Assembly: GCA_022821935.1 (NCBI GenBank)
Contig: JAJECR010000098.1
Location: 1 to 30,210, forward strand
Length of the DNA: 30,210 bases
Direction of reading: 5' to 3'
Origin: Candidatus Latescibacterota bacterium
GTDB taxonomy: Bacteria > JAAXHH01
Every line of letters begins with the position of its first letter. The first letter of the stretch is position 1. Below the pieces are notes generated by a model. The model was not told the origin of the DNA. It saw only the letters and a list, made by a program, of their open reading frames with translations, and ran no database searches. Of this stretch, positions 6,099-14,740 are shown piece by piece. The translations under genes were made by a program, and so were the position numbers.

Positions 6099-6138
6099 TT
6101 TCGAGAGACGCCCCACCTGAATCGATGCGGTAAGCACC

Positions 6139-7371
6139 TTGAAACTGAACTTCTTCCAAATGATCGCCCTGATGGGACCGGGGATCGCCGTCGCGGCTAC
6201 CGGAGTCGGCGCGGGCGACATGATCTCGGCTACGAACGCCGGAGCCAAATTCGGCACCGTGCTGCTCTGGGCCATCGTCTACGGCGCCGTGCTCAAGTTC
6301 GCCCTGAACGAAGGGGTCGGACGCTGGCAACTGGCTACGGGCACTACGCTCCTGGAAGGGTGGGTGGAACGCCTCGGCAGGCCCGTCCAGTATTTCTTCC
6401 TGCTGTACCTGCTCATCTGGTCCTTCCTGGTTGGCGGCGGGCTGCTTTCGGCTTCCGGCCTGGCCGGCCACACGGTTTTTCCAAGTCTCTCGGTCGCGCA
6501 GTGGGGCGTCATCCACGCCCTGGCCGCGTGCGTCCTGGTCTGGGTGGGACGATTCGGGTTCTTCCTGAAGGTCATGAAGGTGCTCATCGGCCTGATGTTC
6601 GTGAGCTTCCTGATCAGCGCCTGGGCGCTCCGCCCCGACTTCGGCGACATCGTGCGGGGCATTGCCCTGCCGAGTGCACCGTCGGGTTCGGTGGTCGCCG
6701 TGCTTAGCGTCCTGGGCGGGGTCGGCGGCAGCCTGTCGGTCATGTGCTACGGGTACTGGATCCGCGAAGCCGGACGGACCGGCAGCGAGTGGGTGAAGGG
6801 CATCCGCATCGATCTCGGCGGCGCCTATCTCCTTACGGGGTTTTTCGGCGTGGCCGTCATGATCCTGGGCGCGCAGATCCGCCCCGAAGCCGTGGGTATC
6901 GACATCGTGTTCGGCATGGCCGACCGGCTGGAAGAAGCGCTGGGCTCCTTCGGCAGGTGGTCCCTCTATCTGGGGTTCTGGGCCGCGGTCATTACCTCAG
7001 TGTTGGGGGTCTGGCAGGGCATCCCCTATCTGTTCGCCGATTTCATGGCCCTGTTCAAACGGGTTTCCAGCGAAGACCGGAGCGCCATGGTCCGCACCGA
7101 TTCGCCGTATTACCGCGGGTTTCTGCTGTTTCTGACCTTCCCGACCATGGCCCTGCTGCTCTTCGACCGGCCAGTCGCCGTGGTCATCGTCTATACCGTG
7201 GTCGGCGCGCTATTCATGCCGTTCCTGGCCGGCACGCTGCTCTACATGAACTCGAAACGGGACTGGGTCGGGCATCTCAAGACGGGCTGGGTGCTGAATG
7301 TGCTCCTTGCCCTCGCGTTGATCCTCTTTCTGTACCTGGCGGTTCATCAACTGATCGACACCTTCGGTTGA
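6139..7371 (+). CDS. Nramp-family-like membrane transporter lacking the metal motifs
   Basis: 410 residues with about 11 hydrophobic segments and Nramp-like layout: GPG at residues 13-15 opens the first segment and a GG-rich unwound stretch precedes SVMCYGYWIREAG in the sixth. In canonical Nramp metal transporters the first segment has DPGN and the sixth MPH. Here the equivalent residues are GAGD (24-27) and MCY, so the transition-metal ligands are missing. The start is TTG with only a weak ribosome-binding site. Set between catabolic enzymes, it more likely moves another solute, possibly the cluster's substrate, or a different cation such as Mg2+. That role is inference. Confidence 0.82.
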   Translation: MKLNFFQMIALMGPGIAVAATGVGAGDMISATNAGAKFGTVLLWAIVYGAVLKFALNEGVGRWQLATGTTLLEGWVERLGRPVQYFFLLYLLIWSFLVGGGLLSASGLAGHTVFPSLSVAQWGVIHALAACVLVWVGRFGFFLKVMKVLIGLMFVSFLISAWALRPDFGDIVRGIALPSAPSGSVVAVLSVLGGVGGSLSVMCYGYWIREAGRTGSEWVKGIRIDLGGAYLLTGFFGVAVMILGAQIRPEAVGIDIVFGMADRLEEALGSFGRWSLYLGFWAAVITSVLGVWQGIPYLFADFMALFKRVSSEDRSAMVRTDSPYYRGFLLFLTFPTMALLLFDRPVAVVIVYTVVGALFMPFLAGTLLYMNSKRDWVGHLKTGWVLNVLLALALILFLYLAVHQLIDTFG

Positions 7372-7451
7372 GCCCTGAAACCAGGCGGCCAGAACCCGGC
7401 GGTCAGGTGGTCAGAACCCGGCGAACTTGTAGTCGAATCCAGCGATCATGC

Positions 7452-7546
7452 CGCTGAGTCCGTAGATCCGGTTCAACCCGGCGATCATGCTGCTTACCTC
7501 GGAAATAACGCGGCTGACACCGTTGATCCGGCTGTACCCGGCGATC
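7452..7546 (+). repeat. Degenerate 60-bp tandem repeat in the intergenic gap
   Basis: A 35-bp segment at 7452-7486 recurs at 7512-7546 with about 28 matches, exactly 60 bp apart. The core CCCGGCGATC is shared and a third partial copy of the core lies at 7439-7447. The whole gap 7372-7575 between transporter and oxidoreductase is made of such related pieces (also AGAACCCGGCG twice at 7390-7425). I see no gene in it. Confidence 0.7.
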
Positions 7547-7575
7547 GCAACGTCCGAAGAATTGGAGCGGAAGAC

Positions 7576-8727
7576 ATGGCGGCGCAAATCGGTATCGGCA
7601 TCATCGGCATGGGCTGGATGGGCATGGTCCATGGCCACGCCTACCACCAGGTCCGCCATCGATTCCCCGAAAGCGAACGCCTTCCTGATCTGGTCATCTG
7701 CGCCGATGACGTGGCAAGCCGGTGCGAACAGGCCCAGGCCATGCTGGGATTCAAGCGTACCACGACGGACTGGCGCGAGGTTATGGACGACCCCGACATA
7801 TCCGCGGTCAACATCACAGCACCGAATCTCCTCCACCTGGACATGGTCCGCGCCGCCGCGGCGGCCGGCAAGCATATATTCTGCGAGAAACCCGTTGGCC
7901 GGTCCCCGGATGAAACAGCTGAAATCGCCCGGGCGGCTTCCGATGCCGGTGTGCTGACCTGGGTCGGCTACAACTACCGGTGGGCGCCCCTCGTACAGCA
8001 CACGCGCAGTCTCGTCGCCGACGGCGCCCTGGGCGATATCACCCATTACCGCGGCCGTTTCTTCGCGGGGTACGCGAGTCATCCCGACGGCGTGCTTTCC
8101 TGGCGTTTCCGGCGTCCCGACGCGGGTAGCGGCGCCCTGGGCGACCTCATGTCCCACGTCACCGACATGGCCCATATGCTCGCCGGGCCCGTCCGGCGCG
8201 TGGTCGGCCAGAAGGCGCTGATCATCGAAGACCGTCCCGTCGCGCCGGCCGGCGAAGGTACCCATTTTTCCGTTGGGGCCGGAGGAAAGCGAGAGCCGGT
8301 GACCAATGAAGACTACGTGGGGGCGCTGGTGGAGTTCGCAAACGGCGCCCGCGGCACCTTCGAAGTCTGTCGCGTGATCCAGGGGACGAAGTGCCAGATG
8401 GCCTTCGAGATCCACGGCACGAAAGGCGCGGTTCGCTGGGATTTCGAACGAATGAATGAACTACAGTTCTTTTCCGTCGATAGCCCTCACGACGGCTTTG
8501 TTACGTTGCAAAGCGGTCCGGCGTATCCCGGACATGTCCACTTCAACCCCGGCCCTGCCGTGGGACTCGGATACGACGACCTCAAGGCCATAGAGACCTT
8601 CCACTTCCTGCAGTCCATCGCGGCGGGAAGGCAGGGCGAACCGGGATTCAACGAAGCGCTGGCCGTCGCGGGCGTACTGGCGGCGATCGAACGCTCCTGG
8701 TCGTCCGACCGGTGGGAAACGATATAA
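7576..8727 (+). CDS. Gfo/Idh/MocA family oxidoreductase, inositol 2-dehydrogenase-like
   Basis: 383 residues. NAD motif GIIGMGWMG (about 8-16), catalytic EKP at 104-106, then GYNYRWAP and DLMSHVTDMAHML, where the conserved Asp/His pair of the substrate site is expected. Position directly before iolD suggests it provides the keto-cyclitol (inosose) by oxidising an inositol. Other Gfo/Idh members in such clusters act on related sugars, so IolG function is plausible rather than shown. GGAGCGGAAG precedes ATG 7576. Confidence 0.88.
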   Translation: MAAQIGIGIIGMGWMGMVHGHAYHQVRHRFPESERLPDLVICADDVASRCEQAQAMLGFKRTTTDWREVMDDPDISAVNITAPNLLHLDMVRAAAAAGKHIFCEKPVGRSPDETAEIARAASDAGVLTWVGYNYRWAPLVQHTRSLVADGALGDITHYRGRFFAGYASHPDGVLSWRFRRPDAGSGALGDLMSHVTDMAHMLAGPVRRVVGQKALIIEDRPVAPAGEGTHFSVGAGGKREPVTNEDYVGALVEFANGARGTFEVCRVIQGTKCQMAFEIHGTKGAVRWDFERMNELQFFSVDSPHDGFVTLQSGPAYPGHVHFNPGPAVGLGYDDLKAIETFHFLQSIAAGRQGEPGFNEALAVAGVLAAIERSWSSDRWETI

Positions 8728-8788
8728 GTAATCGACATGAATCATCCACAGCATACACTGCGGACCCGGATAATCGAAGGAGTAGACC

Positions 8789-10678
8789 ATGGCATTTCAA
8801 CAGGATAAAGTCCGCCTGACCACGGCACAGGCGGTGGTCAAGTACCTTTCGGTACAATTCAGCGAGCGTGACGGCGTAGAGCGTCGTTTCATCCCCGCCA
8901 TCTTCGGTATCTTCGGCCATGGCAACGTGGCGGGGTTGGGCCAGGCGCTTTTCGAGTACGGGCAGGACCTGACCTACCATCAGCCCTGCAACGAGCAGTC
9001 CATGGTGCACACGGCATCGGGTTACGCCAAGGTGAATCACCGTATGGCCACGATTGCCTGCACGGCTTCTATCGGACCGGGATCGACCAACATGCTGTCC
9101 GGCGCGGCCACGGCGACGATCAACCGGCTGCCGGTACTCCTGCTGCCTTCCGATTACTACGCCACCCGTTACCAGGGCCCCGTCCTGCAGCAGCTCGAGC
9201 ACCCGGTGTCCGCCGAGGTGAGCGTCAACGACTGCTTCCGCCCAGTCAGCCGGTTCTTCGACCGGATCAACCGGCCCGAACAACTGCTTACCGCCCTGCC
9301 GGAAGCCATGCGCGTGCTCACTGATCCGGCGGAGACGGGCGCCGTGACGATCTCGCTGCCCCAGGACGTGCAGGCCCACGCCTACGATTTTCCGGTCCAT
9401 TTCTTTGAGAAGCGCACCTGGCGCATCGAGCGCAGGCCGCCGACGTCTGAACGCGTCGCGGAGGCGATCGAGATGCTTAAGGCGGCGAAGCGGCCCATGA
9501 TTATCGCGGGCGGCGGCGTGCACTATTCGGAAGCCTGGGACGCCCTCGCGGAGTTCGCCGAGACGTGCGGTATCCCAGTGGGAGAGACCTTCGGCGGCAA
9601 GGGCGCCATGCGCGAATCCTCGCCCTGGGGCATCGGCGGGTTCGGCGTAACCGGCACGCCGGCGGGCGCCCGAATCGCCGCGGAGGCCGACCTGATTATC
9701 GCGGTCGGGACGCGGCTGACCGATTTTTCAACGGGGTCGCAGTCGGCCTTTTACCATCCCGACGTTCGATTCATCGGCATCAACGTGGCCGGACACGACG
9801 CCTACAAGCAGGGAGCCCTGCCGGTCACGGCCGACGCGCGGGAAGCGTTGACCGCACTGACCGGGGCCGCCCGGGAGGCCGGCATCCGGCCCGACGAGAC
9901 GTATCGGGCAGAGGTCGGACGCCACCTGGATAGCCACAGCCGGACGCTCGACGAGGAAGTATACGTCGACCATCCCGGAGAGGCCATGAGCCAGGCCCAG
10001 CTCATCCGGACGCTCAACGCGGAAGCCCGGGACGGCGACTGCGTCATCGCCGCGGCGGGCAGCCCGCCGGGCGACCTGCACCGGCTCTGGGACGTGACGG
10101 ACGGCGCGGCCTGCTACCTGGAGTTTGGGTACTCATGCATGGGTTGGGAACTGCCCGCCGGGCTGGGCACACGCATGGCCGGGAAACACGACGAGGTATA
10201 CGTCTATATCGGCGACGGGACCTACCTGATGAATCCCACCGAACTCATGACCGCCATGCAGGAGGGCCTGAAAGTGACCGTCGTCATCTCGGAGAACCAC
10301 GGTTACCAGATCATCCGGGCGCTGCAGATGGGTCGGGCGGGCCGGTCCTTCGGCAACGAGTTCCGAAGGCGGGACACCGATTCGGACCGCCTCGAAGGCG
10401 AATACCTGAAGATCGATTTCGCGGCCAACGCGGAAAGTTTCGGCGCACGGGCATGGCACGTGAAGTCACCGGACGAGTTACGGGGGGCGCTCCAGGAAGC
10501 CCGCACGGAAACGCGGGCCTGCGTGATCGTATGCGAGACCGAGAAACACCGTTATCTGCCGCCTTCGGACGTTTGGTGGGACATCGCCTCGGCCGAGGCG
10601 ACCAACGATCCCATGACGCGGAAGCTGCGCGAAGGCTACGAAGCCGAACGGCGCACGAGCCAGCGGTTTCATTACTAG
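8789..10678 (+). CDS. iolD: 3D-(3,5/4)-trihydroxycyclohexane-1,2-dione hydrolase (IolD)
   Basis: 629 residues, full length for IolD, a thiamine-diphosphate enzyme that opens the ring of the diketo intermediate in myo-inositol breakdown. The N-terminal PYR domain has the activating Glu in HQPCNEQSMVHTASGYAK (Glu69), followed by the central domain with GIGGFGVTGT and the C-terminal PP domain with GDGTYLMNPTEL (Gly475 onward) for Mg-ThDP binding. AAGGAG is well placed before ATG 8789. It follows a Gfo/Idh dehydrogenase by 61 bases and precedes an IolE-like gene. The best-identified enzyme of the cluster. Confidence 0.92.
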   Translation: MAFQQDKVRLTTAQAVVKYLSVQFSERDGVERRFIPAIFGIFGHGNVAGLGQALFEYGQDLTYHQPCNEQSMVHTASGYAKVNHRMATIACTASIGPGSTNMLSGAATATINRLPVLLLPSDYYATRYQGPVLQQLEHPVSAEVSVNDCFRPVSRFFDRINRPEQLLTALPEAMRVLTDPAETGAVTISLPQDVQAHAYDFPVHFFEKRTWRIERRPPTSERVAEAIEMLKAAKRPMIIAGGGVHYSEAWDALAEFAETCGIPVGETFGGKGAMRESSPWGIGGFGVTGTPAGARIAAEADLIIAVGTRLTDFSTGSQSAFYHPDVRFIGINVAGHDAYKQGALPVTADAREALTALTGAAREAGIRPDETYRAEVGRHLDSHSRTLDEEVYVDHPGEAMSQAQLIRTLNAEARDGDCVIAAAGSPPGDLHRLWDVTDGAACYLEFGYSCMGWELPAGLGTRMAGKHDEVYVYIGDGTYLMNPTELMTAMQEGLKVTVVISENHGYQIIRALQMGRAGRSFGNEFRRRDTDSDRLEGEYLKIDFAANAESFGARAWHVKSPDELRGALQEARTETRACVIVCETEKHRYLPPSDVWWDIASAEATNDPMTRKLREGYEAERRTSQRFHY

Positions 10679-10689
10679 AGGAGGGTATC

Positions 10690-10767
10690 GTGGATACAGC
10701 TAACGTCCATGATCGCCGCGAACACCACTGGAGTCGGCGGATCCACTGTTGCGGGAGGATTTCATGA
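10690..10767 (+). CDS. 25-residue mini-ORF coupled to the IolE-like gene
   Basis: GTG 10690 follows a near-perfect AGGAGGG (10679-10685) with a 4-base gap. The frame runs 25 codons and stops at 10765-10767, overlapping the next gene's ATG as ATGA. The peptide is His/Arg/Cys-rich (HDRREHH, IHCCGR). Its role may be only to bring ribosomes to the next start, or it may be a regulatory leader. The next gene has its own GGGAGGA site, so coupling is not essential. Confidence 0.4.
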   Translation: MDTANVHDRREHHWSRRIHCCGRIS

Positions 10768-11648
10768 ACATCCGCATCGGCAGCGCGCCGGATTCGTGGG
10801 GCGTCTGGTTTCCCGACGATTCGAGACAGACCCCGTGGCAGCGGTTCATGGACGAGGTGGCCGAAGCCGGCTATGAATGGATCGAGCTTGGGCCCTACGG
10901 ATACCTGCCCACGGAGTCAGGCAGGCTGCAAGAGGAGCTGGCCGCGCGGAATCTGAAGGTGACCAGCGCCTTCGCCATGGGGAACCTCGAGGCCTCGGAC
11001 CGCTGGCCCGAACTGGAGCAGCAGGTGGTGGGCGCGGGAGAACTGCTGGCCGCCACCGGCGCGGGTTTCCTCGTCCTGATCGACGGGACTTATTCCGACC
11101 TATTTACCGGCGAATTGATCGAGCCAAGGACGCTGGACGACGAGAATTGGCAGCGCCTCGTCGATACGGCCCACCGCGTCGCCGATCTCGCCCGAAACGC
11201 ATTCGGGCTGCAACTCGTTTTCCACCCCCACGCCGAGACCCACGTCGAATACGAAGAACAGATCGAACGTTTTCTGGAGGATACCGACCCGGAAAAGGTC
11301 TCACTGTGTTTCGACGTCGGTCACCACGCCTACCGCGGCGGAGATCCGGTAGCCTTCCTGGAAAGACACCGCGACCGGATCCCCTACCTCCATCTCAAGA
11401 GCGTGGACCCGGAAAAGCAGCGGCAAGTGGAAGCCGGGAACATTCCCTTCGCCGAGGCGGTGGCCATGGACATGTTCTGCGAACCCTCGGCGGGCCTGGT
11501 CGACTTTCCGGCGCTGCTGGAATTGCTGAATCGTATCGACTACGACGGATACGCCATCGTGGAGCAGGACATGTATCCGGCAACCTTCGACAAACCCCTG
11601 CCGATTGCGAAACGGACGCTGGAGTATCTGAAGGGAATCGGGTTTTAA
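10764..11648 (+). CDS. IolE-like inosose dehydratase / TIM-barrel isomerase
   Basis: 294 residues from ATG 10764. I prefer this start over the upstream TTG because GGGAGGA sits 6 bases before it. The opening RIGSAPDSWGVWFPDD, VFHPHAETHVE, CFDVGHHAYRGGDP, IPYLHLKSV and YAIVEQDMY match the xylose-isomerase-like barrel of IolE and its relatives, with metal-binding Glu, Asp, His and Glu in the expected strands. IolE removes water from 2-keto-myo-inositol to give the IolD substrate. Its place after iolD supports that role. Its stop overlaps, tail to tail, the stop of the gene on the other strand. Confidence 0.85.
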   Translation: MNIRIGSAPDSWGVWFPDDSRQTPWQRFMDEVAEAGYEWIELGPYGYLPTESGRLQEELAARNLKVTSAFAMGNLEASDRWPELEQQVVGAGELLAATGAGFLVLIDGTYSDLFTGELIEPRTLDDENWQRLVDTAHRVADLARNAFGLQLVFHPHAETHVEYEEQIERFLEDTDPEKVSLCFDVGHHAYRGGDPVAFLERHRDRIPYLHLKSVDPEKQRQVEAGNIPFAEAVAMDMFCEPSAGLVDFPALLELLNRIDYDGYAIVEQDMYPATFDKPLPIAKRTLEYLKGIGF

Positions 11649-12130
11649 GGACTTGCCGACGCTTGAGCCTGCCGCCGGCGCATGGCGCCCGGAAGCCAGA
11701 TGAACAGCGTGCCCAGCGCAACGCTCCAAACCGAACCCGCGAGGAACGTGCCTCCCGCGACCATGCCGCCGTTCAATATCGTCATGACGGGACCCTGGAA
11801 ATCGAGATTCCGCCCGGAGTTTGCCGCTGAAAATCGACCGTGATCCAGACCGACGAAATACGCGGTACTGTACGATATCAGGTTTGGAATGAACCAGACG
11901 AAGAAAACCACGACGACCAGTGACAGCGCCACCCGCCGCCAGGGCAGATGGTCCCATCTGCCTTTCAGGCCGATGTACAGGTACGCGAGGGGCATGAAAA
12001 TGTAGACGCCGATGTACATCGACTGTTCAGGTGCGACGAAATCCAGCAGCAGGCGCGTCGCCGCGACGATCCATCCAAAGAATAAGAGTCCGCGGATATC
12101 CGACCAGAGTGACGGTTGACCGGTTGTCAT
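11645..12130 (-). CDS. Small integral membrane protein, unknown
   Basis: 161 residues from ATG 12130. GGGAGGAG lies 5 bases upstream, so I reject the longer start at 12151. Four hydrophobic segments are visible, about residues 14-30, 39-54, 69-90 and 111-135, with a polar loop near DHGRFSAANSGRN and a basic C-terminal tail RRRQ. No family recognised. It converges with the IolE-like gene and overlaps it by four bases. It sits 87 bases downstream of the epimerase gene and may share its transcript. Confidence 0.75.
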   Translation of the reverse strand: MTTGQPSLWSDIRGLLFFGWIVAATRLLLDFVAPEQSMYIGVYIFMPLAYLYIGLKGRWDHLPWRRVALSLVVVVFFVWFIPNLISYSTAYFVGLDHGRFSAANSGRNLDFQGPVMTILNGGMVAGGTFLAGSVWSVALGTLFIWLPGAMRRRQAQASASP

Positions 12131-12217
12131 TAATCTCCTCCCTTGATCCATTTTTACGTGCTTTACTCGTTAATTAAACCTGATTGTGCGCGGTCTGTTC
12201 AAACGCAGGCCAGCCTG

Positions 12218-12847
12218 TCAATACTGGAAATTTGCCGCCCGTTCATCCGCGAGCCAGTCTGTCAATGAATGTGCGTCCCTGTCTTTCTCGGACATGACCG
12301 CGCCGCCTTCGATCACCTCGTCGAACGCTTGCTTTACCGCGCGGTCGCACAGGGACCAGTCCAGGTCCGGGGCCAGCGGCGAGATGCCCGCCTCGTTGCC
12401 GGGGCTGTATTCCCCGCTGCACAGGTACTCCAGGATGCAGTCGGTCGTGCAGAAGAACCCGTGGGCGAAACCCGGGGGTACCCAGATCCACTCGCTGTAG
12501 TCGGCGCCGGGGGGTTCCGATATGTCTCGGCCGACGATCTTCCCCAGCGTGGGCGACTCCATCCGGATATCCAGCGCCAGGTCAACGATGCGTCCCCGCA
12601 CGGCCCGGACCAGCTTGCCCATGTGAGGGTTCCACTGGAAATGGAGGCCGCGTACCACGCCGGCCCGGGAATAGCTCTCGTTGATCTGAAGAAACCGGAC
12701 GTCGCGGAGAAACGCCGTTTCGGGGTGACGGTTAAGATCGCCCTGCCGGTAGGATTCGGTGAAATACCCCCTGTTGTCCGCAAAACGTCCGAATCGTATG
12801 ACTTTCAACTCGGGGATCGCAAGGGATTCCACGGCCTCGATCTTCAA
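12218..12847 (-). CDS. dTDP-4-dehydrorhamnose 3,5-epimerase-like protein (RmlC/RfbC family)
   Basis: 209 residues of cupin fold. Typical motifs are DNRGYFTES, GVVRGLHFQ with the catalytic His, GKLVRAVRGRIVDLALDIR, WIWVPPGFAHGF and LEYLCSGEYSPGNEAGI. RmlC converts dTDP-4-keto-6-deoxyglucose to the rhamnose form for cell-surface glycans. The start is TTG 12847 with AGGAG seven bases upstream. No rmlA, rmlB or rmlD is nearby, so it may serve another nucleotide sugar or a pathway encoded elsewhere. The C-terminus is longer than in short RmlC proteins. Confidence 0.88.
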   Translation of the reverse strand: MKIEAVESLAIPELKVIRFGRFADNRGYFTESYRQGDLNRHPETAFLRDVRFLQINESYSRAGVVRGLHFQWNPHMGKLVRAVRGRIVDLALDIRMESPTLGKIVGRDISEPPGADYSEWIWVPPGFAHGFFCTTDCILEYLCSGEYSPGNEAGISPLAPDLDWSLCDRAVKQAFDEVIEGGAVMSEKDRDAHSLTDWLADERAANFQY

Positions 12848-13024
12848 TCGCCGCTCCTTTCGTCAACGGTCGTTTCCACAGTGCGGAAGATAGGCCGGAG
12901 CGGAAGGTCGGGGCAAGGAGGAAATGGACCGCGCGGCGCCGTCATGCTTGACAGCGTCGAACGGTTGCTGTTGATTCCGGACTATAGTGGCGACAAGTCT
13001 TACGTTTAAAGAAAGAAGACCCGA

Positions 13025-13747
13025 ATGACCGTGGTTTCCGGTCCCACAACGGCGGAATGGAAACAGTGGGAAGAGCAGGGGTATCTCGTCTTCGAGGGCG
13101 CGATCCGGGGCGAGATGCTGGACCGCCTTCAGAAGGCCTTCGACCACTGGGCCGCCGCCTGTAAAGCGGATTGGCTGGCCGGGGTCGCACGGGGTGAGCT
13201 TGCGGCGACATACTATGACATTCCCAACGTGCTGGTAAAGGACGACATTTTCATCGACATCCTGGACCAGCCGCGTTACTTCGAGTACATCAAGGCCTTT
13301 ACCGGGGACGACGCGATCCACATAGGCGAGCAGGTCCGCACGGCGCCGCTGTGGCCCATGGGCTACACGGGATGGCATCCCGACGTTCCCCCCGATCATC
13401 CCCTCCATATCAAGGTGCAGGTCTACGTGAACGACGTCGAGCGCGGCGGCGGGGAATTCGCCTACGTCCCGGGCAGTCACCGGCCGGGCGCCGGGCCCTA
13501 TCCACGCGTGAAGAACCTCGAGGCCATGCCGGGCCACAAGCGGTTCCCGGGCAGAGCGGGCACGGCCATCATGTTCAATACCTACGGATGGCACGTGGCC
13601 ATGGAAAACCACACCGGGATCCCGCGTAAATCGATCATCCTCACCTACGAAAAGCGCACACCGGGCAAGATAGACCCCGGAAGGTATGCCCACATCGCCC
13701 CATCGCTGAACACGCCGGACCGGCGCCGGCTCTTCGGGATGTCCTAG
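13025..13747 (+). CDS. Phytanoyl-CoA dioxygenase (PhyH) family Fe(II)/2-oxoglutarate enzyme
   Basis: 240 residues. The iron triad is visible: GWHPD (His118, Asp120) and the distal His190 in YGWHVAMEN, with IPRKSIILTYE supplying the basic 2-oxoglutarate contact near residues 201-202. The segment VQVYVNDVERGGGEFAYVPGSHR is typical of the family. These enzymes hydroxylate small molecules using O2 and 2-oxoglutarate; environmental members rarely have known substrates. It is 12 bases ahead of an amidohydrolase, so they are probably co-transcribed. It is divergent from the epimerase gene; the 177-base gap holds no further gene that I can support. Confidence 0.88.
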   Translation: MTVVSGPTTAEWKQWEEQGYLVFEGAIRGEMLDRLQKAFDHWAAACKADWLAGVARGELAATYYDIPNVLVKDDIFIDILDQPRYFEYIKAFTGDDAIHIGEQVRTAPLWPMGYTGWHPDVPPDHPLHIKVQVYVNDVERGGGEFAYVPGSHRPGAGPYPRVKNLEAMPGHKRFPGRAGTAIMFNTYGWHVAMENHTGIPRKSIILTYEKRTPGKIDPGRYAHIAPSLNTPDRRRLFGMS

Positions 13748-13759
13748 ACAGGGAGCCCC

Positions 13760-14659
13760 ATGCCCCGTATCGATGCCCACGGTCACGTGTTCGCGAAAGT
13801 CAGCGGCGAGTTTCCGAGGGAGGCCGGCGGCATCACGCCGCCGGACCGGGAGGAGACGGTCGAGAAGCTGATGACCTACATGGCGGCCAGCGACATCGAC
13901 CAGGCCATGCTGGTTCAGATCGGCGGTGCGAGCGTGGCCGAGCACGCCTACCTGCTTCATTGCCTCAGAACGTATCCCGACCGGTTCCTTGGTATAGGTC
14001 TCATCCCCGAAACAGCCTATGGCGCGCCGCGGGACCACATGGACCGGTTGACGGACGGAACGGGAATCGTGGGCTTCCGTCTCGGCATGGTCGGCGGCCC
14101 CACGGATCCCTTCGACGCCGTGGACGTGCGCACGTTCACGACCTATCCCATTTGGCAATACGCGGCAGAAAAGGACCTCGTCCTCTGGCTGTACGTACGC
14201 GCCGCGGACGCCCACCTGATCGCCTACATGGTCGACGCCTTTCCCCAGGTGCGCGTCGTAATCAACCACCTCGGCGTCTGTCCGGGAGAGGGCAAGGGTC
14301 GGCACGACAAGTGGGGGCGGCCTCAGATCGATATCGTGTCCTATAATCCGGCTTTCCACACAACCCACCGGTTGAGCACCTACGAAAACGTGACCATGCA
14401 CCTGTCGGGTCATTACGCCTTCAGCAGAGAACCGTACCCCTACCCGGACCTGGCGGGATGGAACAGGAATCTCCTGAACACATTCGGGGCCGACCGGCTC
14501 ATGTGGGCCACGGACTTCCCGTGGATCTACGAGGAACCCGGATACGACAAGCTGGCACGCCTGATCGAGGAGACTGTGCCCGACATCACCCCTCATGAAC
14601 TAAAGGCGATCATGGGCGGTACGGCCAAGCGGTTCCTCCGGTTTCCGGATCTGAAGTGA
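13760..14659 (+). CDS. Amidohydrolase-family TIM-barrel protein
   Basis: 299 residues. The metal-binding start IDAHGHV (His7, His9), a mid-protein VVINHLGV, LSGHYAF, and the late RLMWATDFPW with the conserved Asp identify the amidohydrolase-2 group, which includes decarboxylases and lactone or amide hydrolases. GGGAG precedes ATG 13760. It follows the PhyH-like gene closely and is followed 81 bases later by the DUF3500 gene. The reaction cannot be told from sequence. Confidence 0.88.
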   Translation: MPRIDAHGHVFAKVSGEFPREAGGITPPDREETVEKLMTYMAASDIDQAMLVQIGGASVAEHAYLLHCLRTYPDRFLGIGLIPETAYGAPRDHMDRLTDGTGIVGFRLGMVGGPTDPFDAVDVRTFTTYPIWQYAAEKDLVLWLYVRAADAHLIAYMVDAFPQVRVVINHLGVCPGEGKGRHDKWGRPQIDIVSYNPAFHTTHRLSTYENVTMHLSGHYAFSREPYPYPDLAGWNRNLLNTFGADRLMWATDFPWIYEEPGYDKLARLIEETVPDITPHELKAIMGGTAKRFLRFPDLK

Positions 14660-14740
14660 CGCAGATCGGATCTGAACCCGGACTCGTACCTGTTTCTGCA
14701 TTTGTGTCTGTAAGCGTCTACATACCAATCGGAGACAAAA

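Noticed and set aside
7411..8415. Minus-strand frame with repeated SGMIAG-type peptide
   Set aside because: It lies opposite the second Gfo/Idh gene; the peptide repeat is explained by the 60-bp intergenic DNA repeat.
12948..12988. TTGACA (12948-12953) and TATAGT (12983-12988) as a promoter for the PhyH-like gene
   Set aside because: The spacing of 29 bases is far outside the normal range; a 17-base partner (TTGATT) is a poor -10 box.
12863..14596. 577-codon minus-strand open frame
   Set aside because: It covers the PhyH-like and amidohydrolase genes on the plus strand, both with intact active-site motifs.
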